From positions 67,981-131,980 of the forward strand of contig MU867099.1 in the NCBI GenBank assembly GCA_033725935.1: a DNA stretch of 64,000 nt, in the 5' to 3' direction. Origin of the DNA: Cladorrhinum sp. PSN259 (lineage: Eukaryota; Ascomycota; Sordariomycetes; Sordariales; Podosporaceae). This document shows positions 34,897-46,281 of this stretch, one piece after another (the stretch's first letter is position 1; every line of letters starts with the position of its first letter). The translations under genes and the position numbers were made by a program. The notes under the pieces were generated by a model, which did not search any database, was not told the origin of the DNA, and was given only the letters and a program-made list of their open reading frames with translations.

Positions 34897-37155
34897 ATGG
34901 CTTCGTACGATCCATACGACGCCCCGACAAGGGAGCGCACGACTAAACGCTATTATCGAGAGGAGCGCGTTGAGGACCCTCGTGCTTATGATTCCCGTGA
35001 CCCTTATCGCAGTGCCCACCCCGCGGGTGCTCTCGTCCCCCGACACCGAGAGGATAGTGACCTCTCGGTCGAGGAGATTCGCAGAGACTTCCCGCCCCCG
35101 GGCTACTCGTCGAGGGATCTGAACCGAGCCCGGTCTGCCGAGCCAGGAGCTTACGGCGACTATGATGACCGTCGCTCCGTCTACAGGAGCGAACGGGGCT
35201 ATGATCGGGGCTATGACCGCGACTATGATCGCGACTATGACCGTCGGCCCAGGAAGGCCGAAAGCATTTACTACGAACGAGAAGAGCGCAAGAAGGTGCG
35301 CATGCTGTCCAAGCAGGAGCAGATTATCGCCGCCATCACTGGCGCCGCTATCGCCATCGGCGGTAAAGAGCTATACGATCGCCGTGAGGCCAATCAGCAC
35401 GGCAACGAGACTGTTGATCGTAACATTCTGGCCTCCGCAGCACTCGGAGCTGCGGGTGCCTTTGCTGGATATTCGGGCACCCAGCTCTACAACAAGAAGA
35501 AAGAAAAGGATGTGCGCGAAGCGGTCACCCACAAGACTGGATACTACTCGGATGATGAGTTCAGTGCCAAGGAGAACAAGGGCCACAAGAACTTTCTCGA
35601 AAGCGCCCTTGCTGCCGCTGGTCTGGGCGGTGCCGTCAAGGCCCTCACCGGCAAGAGTGACGACAAGTCCGATGCAAAGAGTCGTCGTGGAAGCAGCCGT
35701 TCCCGGTCAAGATCTCGCTCGACGTCTCGCTCCTCATCTCGCACTCGCTCCAGGGGTGACAAGGATAAGAATGAAACAGGGGCAAAGAAGGTTCAAAAGG
35801 CCGCCATGGCCTCCCTCATCGCCGGTGCTACTGAGGCCTTCCGCATCTCCAAACAGCCTGGCTCTTGGAAGGGCGAGAAGATGAAGCGCATTGTTACCGC
35901 CGCCGCTGGTGCTGCCACTCTTGATGCGGCTCAGGATCCTGGCAAGGCCGGCAGCAAGCTTGGCTTGACTGAGGCTGTCCTGGGAGGTCTGCTTGGTAAC
36001 CGCGTCATCCATGGTTCCAAGAAGAATATTGAGATGGACGAGAAGACTGGTCGTTCGCGGTCTCGGTCTCGCGCACGCTCGAAGAGCAAGGACAACAGCG
36101 GTGGCGGTAGCGGTGGTGGTGTGAGTGGTCTTGCTGCTCTTGCCACTGCTGGCTTGGGCGCTTTTGGCGCGAAGAAGATTATGGACCACCGCGAGGAATC
36201 CAGGTCCCGGAACAGGAGTGCTGGTTCTTACGACAGCCGAGATGGTTCGCCGCGCCGTCACCGCAGCCGCAGCCGCAGCGTAGTGGACTCGGCTCGCAGA
36301 GGCATGGCTAAGATTGGAATCGGCAATGGCCCTGATGATGATGATCGGGACCACCACAAAGACCGTAGCCGCAGCCGTGATCGTTCTCGTCGGCGCGAAT
36401 ACGATGATCACGAAGACTCGGGCCGCTCGCGTAGACACCGGGATGACTACGATGACTACGACAGGGACAAGGACAGGGACAGGCGTCACCACGACGATGA
36501 CCGGTCTCACAAGAGCGGAGGAGGACGTGACCGCGATCGATCAAAGCAGCAGAGGCGCGGCTCAGTTTCGTCGGATGATTTGGGAGATTCCGAAGACGAT
36601 GAAAAGCGAGGCAAGAAGATGAGAGGTAAGCAAATTCTCACCACGGGTTTGGCGGCCGTGGCGACCATCCACGCCGCGCACAATGTTTATCAGAGCATGG
36701 AGAAGCGACACTTGAGGCACAAGGCAGTGAAAGAGGGCAAATTGAGCGAGGAGCAGGCTAAGAAGATGAAGCACAAGGCATTGCTCCAGGATGCAGCTTC
36801 TGTGGGTATCGCAGCTCTGGGGATCAAGGGCGCCATTTCTGAGATCAAGGAGGCAAGAGAGTTGCAGCACGAGGTGCACGAGTGGAGGATGCAGAAGGAA
36901 GAGAGAAAAAAGCGACGACTTGAGAGACAGTTGAGGTTGAGGAATGGTGGGATTATTGATGATGATGGCAATGTTCACCATGCTGGCGACAATGGCGACA
37001 GCAACATCGGCAGACACAGGGCTGAGAGTTGGTACTCGACTGCTCCTACGAGGGTTGATCGATACTACCACGATGATAATGGGGGACCCCGTTATCTCGA
37101 CGGAAACCCGTACGCTGCTCTCCCTTCTATTGGACATCAGTCTGATAGGAGGTAA
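34897..37155 (+). CDS. DUF3824-type protein with glycine-zipper segments and RS repeats
   Basis: A single frame of 752 codons. The N-terminus is charged and tyrosine-rich, with tandem YDR/GYDRDYDR units near residues 100-116. Then Gly/Ala-rich hydrophobic stretches recur: about 142-156 (AAITGAAIAIGG), 176-193 (ASAALGAAGAFAGYSG), 232-252 (ALAAAGLGGAVKAL), 302-370 (ASLIAGATEAF; VTAAAGAATLDAA; EAVLGGLLGNRV), 409-427 (LAALATAGLGAFGAKK), 580-596 and 631-650. They alternate with Arg/Ser repeats (RSRSRSRS near 266-286 and elsewhere) and a long DRD/RHRD mixed-charge region. This pattern is the fungal DUF3824 arrangement, often mislabelled as a splicing protein because of the RS repeats. The zipper-like helices suggest membrane association or self-assembly. 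Function is unknown. The codon bias is clearly coding. Confidence 0.85.
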   Translation: MASYDPYDAPTRERTTKRYYREERVEDPRAYDSRDPYRSAHPAGALVPRHREDSDLSVEEIRRDFPPPGYSSRDLNRARSAEPGAYGDYDDRRSVYRSERGYDRGYDRDYDRDYDRRPRKAESIYYEREERKKVRMLSKQEQIIAAITGAAIAIGGKELYDRREANQHGNETVDRNILASAALGAAGAFAGYSGTQLYNKKKEKDVREAVTHKTGYYSDDEFSAKENKGHKNFLESALAAAGLGGAVKALTGKSDDKSDAKSRRGSSRSRSRSRSTSRSSSRTRSRGDKDKNETGAKKVQKAAMASLIAGATEAFRISKQPGSWKGEKMKRIVTAAAGAATLDAAQDPGKAGSKLGLTEAVLGGLLGNRVIHGSKKNIEMDEKTGRSRSRSRARSKSKDNSGGGSGGGVSGLAALATAGLGAFGAKKIMDHREESRSRNRSAGSYDSRDGSPRRHRSRSRSVVDSARRGMAKIGIGNGPDDDDRDHHKDRSRSRDRSRRREYDDHEDSGRSRRHRDDYDDYDRDKDRDRRHHDDDRSHKSGGGRDRDRSKQQRRGSVSSDDLGDSEDDEKRGKKMRGKQILTTGLAAVATIHAAHNVYQSMEKRHLRHKAVKEGKLSEEQAKKMKHKALLQDAASVGIAALGIKGAISEIKEARELQHEVHEWRMQKEERKKRRLERQLRLRNGGIIDDDGNVHHAGDNGDSNIGRHRAESWYSTAPTRVDRYYHDDNGGPRYLDGNPYAALPSIGHQSDRR

Positions 37156-39403
37156 GGGAAGTAAGATATCGAATCACCCCCGTGAGGTTACACACAACAT
37201 GGACAACTCAAAAAGCCATGTCTTGCACGATTACACCATCATCATCATTAATATACCCAGCCTTGTTCTTAAACAATTATTTTCTCCCGCTTGTCGTTCA
37301 AAATTTCTCTGTGCCGCACATATACACGAACTTGGGCACAGTCGGAACCCTTCACACATCTACACACACACCAACCTTCCACCGCCACCACCGCCGCAAC
37401 AAACGCTTACATGCGTAACCGGGTCTCGTCATCATCAATGTCTTACAACCCACCCTACCGCTATTTTCTCCCTGTTAAGGGTTGCACGGTGTTCCAGACC
37501 ACATGGCCGGGGCCATTTCGTGCATCTTCGGCTCTTCGGCGCCGAAACCTCCTGCTCCATCTTTCACTGTGCTTTGGGCTTCTCTTGCTGGATGTTGGCT
37601 CCTGTTTCTTCTCTCTTTTTTCTAATGTTTTAATACCCTTTTCCATTTTGAACATTTGAAACAAAGTTTTTTATGATGATGAGAACAAATTCTAATTAAT
37701 CCGTTTTTGTGTTGAACAGATCGCCGCCGTTAAGGACATTCTTGAGGTTGATTGAATCTCCCATCTGAGAAAAGAATTTTACGCCCCAACGCCTTCCGCC
37801 CACTTTTTCTATCTTTTATTCGGAAAGGGGCCCGCCACGGACCCTTTTCCTTACCCTGCTCGTACCCCAGTTTGTTTGTACACTACTCTTGTGTCTGTGT
37901 GTGTGACGGTACGAAATCACGCACACGGCATAAGCCGTACGGATCAGTTCGGGTATGGACTGGGAATAATGGAAGGGAAATGTGAGCGGGATGACGTGGT
38001 GTGGTGCGGTGTAAATATGGGATGGGGGAAACGATTGGTTGGCAAAGTAAACCAGGACGATATTGAAAATCATGGCTGATGATCACAACGACGACGCTAA
38101 AGATTGGGGAGGGGGAGGAACACAGGGCTTCATGAAGAAATGATTCGCCAAAATTTGGATGATGATGATGAAATATGACTGAATTGTGGAGGCTCTTTTT
38201 TTCAAGTTTTTTTTGCGGTTTTGGTTATACAGAGTTGTTTTTTGTACTGTTTCTTTTTTGGTTATGGCTCTTTTTTTGGTTTGATGACAAATAGTTTTTT
38301 ATTTTCTTATGATGAATGCTCTCTTACGTTCTTGTTTTGAGATTACATTGGTGGATGAAATGAATGTTCTTTTTGCTAGGGGTTTTTCTTGATTCTTTGG
38401 ACTGGATGGTAGTTCTTTGCTCTACACTACTGATCCATGCTTCCGACCTTCGACTACATGGCGTACTATGAGTAAAGTGAGAGCTTCCTTTTGTTTCTTC
38501 GCAGCGCAGAGACGATGGTGAGGTTCGTATGTATGCCATTCCGAGCGACGTCGATTCCGAGAGACGGCTGCCGTTGTTGAGATTCGATGCCAAGGAAAAG
38601 CTTGATTTAGCGGGATGACATCAGAAGAGGGGGGTTGTAGGGGAGGGTTGAGGGGAAGGGATCGTCGCTGTGCATGAGAGACTGGGCGACTGTGACTGGG
38701 GGTTTGACGAATCTTTACCCGAAATACGTATGCAACTTGGGTAGAGTAAGTATTATTTACCGGATGCAGTGTTTCCAGCTTTACCTCCGAGCGGTAGAAA
38801 ATTGAAGCTTCATGAAACACTCAATTTGTCTACAAACCCCCCCTTACGTTCGCTATCATACCATGGTTTTCGGCATGGTCATTTTGAAGGCAACCCAGGA
38901 AATAATCGATTTGATCAGTAGGTCCGAGACGACCGGTTGAAGCCAGGTTCGTTACTCTGTCTGTTGCCTATTAATTACGTTATTTGCTTGGATGAAGATA
39001 AAAATCTAGATGGTAATGAATATATCAGAAACCACTCTTTCAGACATATAAAAAAAAATCAAGTCAACAGACCAGACCCCCTTGCTTGATAATGAAGAAA
39101 AGGTTTCCAGGAAATCGGGTTTCGGAAACAACATCATAGGAATGAATTATATATTATTTTTTTTAAAAAAAAATAGCTTGTAAGATGAAAAGAAGTGCAC
39201 ATTATGTATGTAAAGAGCAAAATCGAACCAAAAGTGAAAATAAAGTTTTCCATCCAAGCCATCCATCCATCCGTTATCTTGTCTACCACAACCCTTAAAC
39301 GGCAAATCTAGCATGTATTATAGCCCACCTCGAGGGACAAAAGAAAGGGGGGGGGGGGGGATGAAAAAAAATATTAAAAAAATGAAGAGGCAAAATTGAA
39401 TTT
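37156..39403. other. Convergent 3' region with homopolymer tracts
   Basis: Lies between the DUF3824 and phosphate-transporter stop codons. It has many T-rich tracts (38190-38300), an A/T block near 39160-39175 and a run of 14 G at 39347-39360. No coding signal is seen. Confidence 0.6.
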
Positions 39404-41911
39404 TCAAACATTCCTCCCCACCACAACCTCCACCCTGCCATCGACATTCGACTTCCCCTTCCCGTTCCCACCAACATCCCCTCCGTCCTCCCCACCCTTC
39501 TTCCCCCGTCTCTTCACTATATCCCCAACCCGTTGCCTCAAATCGGGCCACTTCCCTCTTATTCCAAACACCTGCCCTTCGCTCACAGCCTTTGTATACC
39601 CCTCCCCTAATTCTTCCAAGTTCTTACTTTCGTACACAACTTTCTTCTTGTCTCCAGTTTCCCCTGCGTTATTACTGGCAGTAGTATTAGTAGCCACCTC
39701 ATACCTTCTCTGTATATCAGGCAGGTAAGCCCAGGAGAACAAAGCGCCCAACGCCATAAAGGTAGCGAATAACAAAAAGATGAGACCCTGTCGCTTTGTG
39801 TTGTGATGATATCCGGTGTTGATGCCGTATACTATCAGAATGGCGACGATGGAACCCAGTTTACCCGCTGCTGCCGAGATCCCGTGGCAGATGCATCTGT
39901 AGGGGGTTGGGAATATTTCCGAGGGGATTATGAAAGTTAGGGTGTTTGCTCCTTTGAGACGGGAATATGTCAGCATCGATATATTAAGAATAATAATAAT
40001 AATAATAACATAATGTGGGTTAGTGGCGGATGGGGACGCTGGTGATGATGTGGAGGAAATAAAAAGGGGGGGGAAGGGGGAGGAGAAAGGGGATGTAAAT
40101 ACACACCAAAGTTAAACACAAAGTGGCATATAGCAACGCACACAACAGTAGCAGGTGAACCCTCTGTATGCGCAACGCCGTAGTACACCCCTCCTGTCAC
40201 GAGAAAGAGGATCATTAGAACCAAAAAGGAGGTAGTAAGCCACTGTCGGCGCGGTATGCGGTTGGCAAAGTACACAAAACAGGCGCTCCCTGCTATGGAG
40301 GCCAAGGAAACGGTAAGCAGGTACTGCTTTGTTTGCTGGATGAGGGTTTCGTATATCGTATTGCACGGCTGCGTGACGTCTGTCTGCCAGGTGGGCAAGC
40401 CGTCAGTTTTCCACTTAGGCACCAAGGATGTGTCGTTTGCGAGTCCGGTTAGATTGTAGCACCAGAGGTCGGGAGTAATCGCTGTCCTGGTGGTATTCGC
40501 CCACAGATCAGAGAGAGTGCCGCGATTATCGAGCGAAAATCCGTAGAAGGACACGTCCAAATAGAACCATGTGGCCGAGGTTCCGAGTAGGAAGTACCAA
40601 TTTTTATCTTTTATTAGAAAGTCATAGATGTTCCACCGTTCAAACTGGACGGGGAAGGCAGCCTCCGGGAACGACTGCTGACGATTTGGATGGATGCCGT
40701 TCACAGAACCCAAAGCAATCCCGTTGTCTTGTGAGACTGGAGCGCCGTAAACTCGTTGAGTATCCCGAAAGGCGTTTCCTGGTTTGTTCTTTACCTCGAG
40801 CGTGTAGAGGCCGCAATCGTAGAGGAAGAAACGGAAGATGATGGCCAGAAGCGCAGGCACGGCTCCGGACCCGATTACAATGCGCCAGATGCCATCTATG
40901 TGCTTCTTGCACTCTTCTTCGTGCTGGGAATCAAGACCGCATCGCAATTCGTTTAGATTGTGGGCGCGGTTTGCCCCAAGGAGGACCAAAAGACCCACGA
41001 GCTGTGCCAAGGCCTGCCCGACAGGCTGCATGAGGAAGACAGAGGAGAGCATGGTCGCTCTCGAGGAAGTACTGGACCATTCCGAGGTAATCACCGCGCT
41101 CAATGGGTACTCGGCTCCTATGCCTATACCCATTACGAAGCTATTTTGACCAGTTAGCTGAGCTCGAAAACATCTCGCTCCATCAGAAATGAGCAACCCG
41201 ACTTCTTCTTCAACATGACTGATAGAGGATTCCTATTAGAGAGAATGCCTTACCGCCACCAGGTGAATAGGGCCAGGAAGGAAATGTCGCCATAGCCGGT
41301 ACTGGTTGTTGCGACTCCTATTGTGGAGACAATCACTAGAACCAGCTCGATGCCGTATAAACGGGTTCTGCCATATCTGTCGGCCAGGTAACCAAATAAG
41401 AGTTGTCCAATCACAGAACTAAAAGAGAAGAGCGTAAGTAAATTGAGTAGAGTATGACGCTAGAATACCAGGAGGGCGTTTATGTATGTGGGTAGAGGGT
41501 GCGGTTACGCTGATGATTTAGAGAAGGGGGCGGGGGGGGGGGGGGGGGATGCGTACCCGAGTAATGTGAAAAAGTTGATAATTAAGCCGCACCATCTACG
41601 ATGAGGAAAATAGACGAATGAAATAGTGGAAAGAATGACATTTGTCGCGAATAGATTATAAGAATCTGTGAGGAAACCAGACGCGGCGACTCCCCAAATC
41701 CTGAGGTTCCACGAGTTGAGATCAAGCTGGTACCGCAGCTGGTCACGAGCCTGATACCCAAATCCACCGGTTAGCAATTGATAGTAGTGGCCTTGGAATA
41801 AGACATGGTGTTGTTTACCTGCCGATCGCTTGATGAAAGGGCCTCGCTATATTCACCGAGATATCCTCGGTTTTGCTTCCGCTCGGGATCTGGTTGCAAC
41901 AAGGGTGCCAT
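39404..41911 (-). CDS. Pho84-family phosphate:H+ symporter (MFS)
   Basis: Five exons: 41911-41819, 41750-41557, 41418-41254, 41140-40107 and 39951-39404, giving 677 residues. Introns are 68, 138, 113 and 155 bp. The first exon encodes only 31 residues (MAPLLQPDPERKQ...SSSDRQ) and continues into ARDQLRYQLD after a GTAAAC...CAG intron with a CTAAC branch. The product shows the MFS signature GYLADRYGRTR, GIGIGAEYPLSAV, and in the second half ATWFYLDVSFYG and IPSEIFPTPYRCICHGISAAAGKLG, hallmarks of the Pho84 phosphate symporter group. A long loop after TM7 carries three N-glycosylation sequons (NTT, NLT, NDT). The C-terminal tail is long, Lys/Gly-rich and hydrophilic. It probably imports phosphate at the plasma membrane; another organophosphate substrate is possible. 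I see no CACGTG/CACGTT Pho box in the 0.8 kb upstream. Confidence 0.88.
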
Positions 41912-42975
41912 GTGGTTGGGACGTATTACATATCGATATAAAAGGGTGGCTTGCAGTTGTTTTACTAGGAGAGTTCCCCCGTTGACAGTTCGACAGTTTA
42001 TGTTGAGTAAAAGAAAAGAGTAAAACAGGTTGGGAACTAGTGGTTATGGGTTCTGGATCCAGATCATCCAAAACCACATGGAAATTATTAAGAGCCATCT
42101 TTAGACCGCAAATTGCACACGATAGCTGGGGGGAAAAGCCATCAAGCTTGGCTGTTTAGGACTTTGTCCGGATGCTGCATGCTGTGGTAAATGTGACTCG
42201 ACTTGGTTGGTGGTTTGTGGCTGCAGGGGGGTTGGATTCCGATCTTTTCCTCCCAGCACAGGTTGCTTTTTCCCATATTCCCATAGGCCATACCATTTAG
42301 GATGCTACTGCCACCTGCATATTCCATTGCCCGTGCCGTTCCTGTACTCTTTTCAAAGCCGTATAAAAGTTGGGGCTCGGTGTCTAAAAAAGAGACATAC
42401 GGGAGAGATATGCTCGGGTTGGTTGCACAAATGCCCCATTGGAGAGTTTCTCCTCATTCAAGGCATACTGTGAATATAATAGCGGGGAGAGCTTGGCAGC
42501 ATGCAGAGTCCTCAAGGATATTGATCATCTGAGCCTTGCATTCTGTGTTTAGTCCTCTAGCAGACGCTATCGAGTCTCAAGCGTCCCCGATACCTGGTAA
42601 GTGAAGGCAATTTGCACTACTAGGCCAAGGGAAACTCTCGGTGTTGCTCAAGAGAAGTGTCCAATCACAGGTCTCCAAGTGAGCCATGCGGCAAGTTCTT
42701 GGCCTCTCATTGGCTGGCCTGTACTGGCTGGGGGCCGGTTCTGAGAAGCAGAGAAAATTGATGATGCCGATAAAGCATTGATTTGGAGCTTTCAGCTGTC
42801 TGCTTGGCTGGCGTGATGCTAATATTAGGCCTGCTACTCTCTAACCACACTGAATACAGAAACGCTACGGCCGCCATGCGCTTTGCTTCAACCTGACAAT
42901 ACCATATGCTTTGCATAGGCGGGTGTTACCACCAAGAACCCCTAACAAAGAGGATAAAAAAAAGTTAATATGTGT
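41912..42975. other. Intergenic: transporter promoter and 3' end of the HTH gene
   Basis: About 1.06 kb with no convincing frame. It should contain the phosphate-transporter promoter and the 3' UTR of the HTH gene. Confidence 0.55.
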
Positions 42976-43711
42976 TTAGAATCGTGCCTCTGCGCCATGG
43001 CCTTGGTACATGGTATGGTGGGGCGGTAGAGGGGGGAGGGGAAGCTGTTGCGGTTGCGGTTGTTGAGCTGGGTGCTGGTATGACATGGCCTGCTGTAGTG
43101 GTGCCAGCTGCTCCTGGTCTTCAAAGTACTCCTGGTTGTCGTCTTGGTCCACATCCTCTTCCGCCTCCTCGTTGTCGTCCCCTTCATCCTCGTCATCGTT
43201 TAGGCCCCCCGAGCTTTGTCTCAACTCGGATGCAATCGTGCGTCCCTCGGCTTGTCTCTGCCTCCTCGACTTGATGCGTGCAGCACGTCCCTCTCTTCGA
43301 AGCGTGCCATAAGACTTGCGCAGGCCTCGGCTGATTGTTGGAACACTGACTTTCAGATTGCATTCGGTCTCAAGGAATAACTGCATGTCGTCCAGGAGAG
43401 CATCAGGGTGATCTTTGTGCCACGCGACGAGTTTCTGCAAGAAATAACACATTTAGTTGCTAGAAGGAACTAATAAAGATGAGGGGACTCGTTCACACCT
43501 CCAAATGATGGTCTTTTAGCTTTTCAGCATTCTTGCTGACATCCTTATGTTTGGCCAATTGACCGGTCTTGGTAAACTCATCTCTGCGACGTCGAATAGT
43601 CCTCTCGTCAACGTTCAAGACCCATGCGATCTCGTGATTATTCAGCTTGGTTATCTGGAGAAGCTTCACCAGAATTGCTCGATGGTCGTCGGTTAGGCGT
43701 TTGCCAGTCAT
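42976..43711 (-). CDS. Transposase-type helix-turn-helix protein without catalytic domain (putatively domesticated)
   Basis: Two exons, 43711-43499 and 43434-42976, give 223 residues. The 64-bp intron (donor GTGTGA, acceptor GCAG) joins KLKDHHLE to KLVAWHKDHPDALL in phase 0. Residues 1-50 form a homeodomain-like HTH (LTDDHRAILVKLL...NNHEIAWVLNVDERTIRRRRDEF). Residues 72-125 form a second HTH (LLDDMQLFLETECNLKVSVPTISRGLRK) followed by a basic stretch. This bipartite, paired-like module is that of Tc1/mariner/pogo-class transposases. No DDE/DDD endonuclease follows; instead there is an acidic tract (about 150-180) and a Pro/Gln-rich tail. The frame stays open upstream of the ATG for about 37 codons (to about 43822), so an upstream exon is possible. 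It is probably a DNA-binding regulator; targets are unknown. Confidence 0.75.
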
Positions 43712-43843
43712 CTTGACATCTGCGGCCCGGATCTGTCCGTGTTGATAGTCTTTTTCAAACAAGATGTCGATGGTAGCTCTGGGCCCCCTGGAGACTGGAA
43801 GGTTGTGTGGAGATTAGAACGTGGAAGACTGCCCCACTGATCC

Positions 43844-43855
43844 AGGGTTAGGGTT
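43844..43855 (-). promoter_or_regulatory. Telomere-repeat-like (telobox) element
   Basis: On the minus strand this reads AACCCTAACCCT, about 130 bp before the ATG of the HTH gene. Two fungal telomere units in a promoter could bind a Tbf1/Taz1-like Myb factor. It is too short to be a telomere remnant. Chance occurrence is possible. Confidence 0.3.
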
Positions 43856-44834
43856 CATGGCTAGCGTAAACAAGGATGATCTTGACCTGGTGGTTCCCAT
43901 GGACTCTTCCAGACCCGTAAGAAGTTGAGAATCCCCCACGTTTGGACCCTTGGCGGCTTCCTCTTGGCATCAAAACCCACGTCTTTCTTTGCTCAGCATC
44001 AATGACTCCTCCACTCTTTTCCCGGTCATTGTTTGGATGGGAAATCATCTCAAAGAGCCGGGTGCATTCTGCATCCCTTCTTTTTGCTTCGACATTTGTC
44101 ATGTTTTCCCACATAACCAGGGCGCAAAACCTGAGGTCTGGGCATTGAAGACCACACCATCTCAAATGCACCCCCAACGCACCCGCATATTTTAGCCAAG
44201 TTTTGCATCGTACAAATCCCAGAGCTCCTTGCGAGCTCGTGGGCTCGTGCTGGACCGCTACTGATCAGCATTCTCCCGCTACCTCCGCCGCCTAACCCAA
44301 TCATGGGAGCGGCCACAACAAACCCCACCGTAATGTCGACCACCACCCCTTATAGAGATTCAATCAACACATGGCACTGAGGCGGGAAGATCGCATGTCA
44401 GCCCCGGTTGGCTGCAACAGTAAAAGATACTGCAGATTTGCAGAGCCCAGGCAGCACACACACACCTGATGACCAGCCGTATCCAGGCCCGTACGAACGC
44501 CCCTCTTCTCTTGGGACGAAGCATCTAGGCCTGCCTCGTCTCCGGCACCATCCTCCCGACCCAGCATCCCCGTCATTCGCCGTTGTTTGTGGTCAAGCTG
44601 CCGTTACCGCTGCCCTGGGATTGTTTTTCTCTGCCCTACGGGGTCCTGTTGATCCCCCTTCCTTGGGTGGTACATCAGCCGCCTCACGTGAGGATTCTTT
44701 TGCACACAAATAAGAGTCTTGCTGTTACGCAGCAGTCGGATCCCTCTATCATAATCAAGGCAACTATACTCTGTTATACCCAGCAAAAACAACCTGGAAC
44801 TGGCGGCAGACAAGCAACCCTGTGCGACTCTGTC
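43856..44834. other. Divergent intergenic region
   Basis: Lies between the HTH gene and the unknown four-exon gene. Open frames on both strands here are ATG-poor and overlapping, without domains. It contains a short CA repeat near 44453-44465. No further gene is seen. Confidence 0.5.
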
Positions 44835-46281
44835 ATGGCATCAGGGCGATCTGTCTCTTCTTCCTCTTACTCGGGTGCACCTCCCTCTTCCCAAGGTCAA
44901 CACAGCAGCCCCGTTTACTCAACTTGGACACCGACGTCTGCAGCCATCTCCGCTCTGACATCTGAGTCGTCGATCGGACCAAGCAGTCCTCTCGGGCCAC
45001 TGGATTTGGGCCCACCAGGCTACTTTGCAACTATGTAACCACCACCCTTTCTGACCCCCCTTTTCCCACCCCTTTTTCTGGGCGCACGGCACGCGTCGTT
45101 TCTGACAAAACATGCCCGTTTTAGACGACTGTACGAGAGAACACCCAACGAAGTTACCGTTTACCTTGGTCCCTGGCAGCTAGTTGAAACAAACCCCCGG
45201 AGGATCGTCTGGCAGTGTAGCTATCAAGGCGAGACTCTGGAACATTTCTGTACGTTCCGTTGTGAATCAATGTTAAATGAGGTCACATTTGTTGAACGAT
45301 AATTGTGTAGTACCGGCAACCGAACTTTTTCCGCGTACTCTTCATGCACAACATCGCCGGTTCGGTGATCCTCGGGACCTTGAGCTACATCTCAGCTTCC
45401 TAGAGCCTCACCGGGTCCGCTATGTTACACGTGAGGGTGTTGTCTGCGATGATTATGTTCAAATAAATTACGAGTTGACGGCTGTTGAAAACTCGATTCA
45501 GCTTCAGAGTGAGATCAGGACCAGGGAGCTGATCGATTGGTTCGATGTGGATGTTATATGGTCTGACCAACACCGCAGGACGGATGCCTATGGCAACGTC
45601 AGGGGTCTAGGGACGATCCAGCGGATGAAGCTGTGGAAGGACCGATACTCATCATTCCATTACTTGACATTCTACGCAGATCATCGTCGATGTTGGAAGG
45701 AGTACGTTGTCGAGGATTTTGATAGGGAGTTTCGAGAACGAAATGACAGGCATCGACGACTCCAACTGTCAATGCGCACAGTTACCAGAAGAGACAGTAC
45801 GTCCGGCAGCAGCGGTCACAGTCGCGAACGGCGATTCTCTGCGACTTCAATCTTTGGTTCAAGACGCAGCAGTTCCGCCTCGCATACAAATGGCGGCTCT
45901 GTAGCGTCATCATCGCACAGTGGGCAGGAGATTCGCTTTCTGGGAATACAGTTTTCTAGGAGCGGTAATAGCTCACGGTCTGCAAACGATGGTAAGAACA
46001 CAGATTATTTCAGAGGTGATGAGGCTGTTCAAAGTTTTGGTGTTTACTAACTGGTTTTGATTCAAGACTTTCTTAGGTTCATCACCCAGTGGGAGATTGC
46101 ACATGCAGCCGCAGAGGATCAATACGGGAATGGACATACAGCAGCAGAGAGCCAGTACCAAACCAGCTTTACCAATGGGCAAATTGCTAGCCAACCTTTG
46201 CCATATCCGAACGGCGGTTATTCCAACGGTATGTATGACAACGGCGGCCTGTCTGAGCTTCCGGAGGGTGAAACACCATAA
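44835..46281 (+). CDS. Hypothetical protein, four exons
   Basis: Exons 44835-45034, 45125-45249, 45311-45991 and 46067-46281 encode 406 residues. Introns are 90, 61 and 75 bp (donors GTAACC, GTACGT and GTAAGA; the last has a perfect TACTAAC branch). I do not recognise the family. The N-terminus is Ser/Pro-rich. The ordered core spans about residues 67-250: RLYERTPNEVTVYLGPWQLVE, LELHLSFLEPHRVRYVTREG, YVQINYELTAVENSIQLQSEI, then DRYSSFHYLTFYADHRRCWKEY. It looks like a beta-rich fold, after which comes Ser/Arg-rich disorder (SGHSRERRFSATS) and a Gln/Tyr/Asn-rich tail. Each junction keeps the frame and joins plausible sequence, which supports the model. The C-terminus may be different from that given here (see 46441-46673). 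No function can be claimed. Confidence 0.72.

Noticed and set aside
35734..36510. Antisense frame opposite the DUF3824 gene
   Set aside because: It is the reverse reading of RS/DR-rich codons, which yields Val/Pro/Thr-rich nonsense. The sense gene explains it.
43712..43762. Upstream extension of the HTH gene
   Set aside because: It begins with TTG. The frame is open and protein-like, but no ATG or good splice acceptor could be fixed, so it is only noted.
43844..43855. Chromosome end or telomere remnant
   Set aside because: Only two repeat units flanked by normal genes on both sides. Kept as a possible promoter element.
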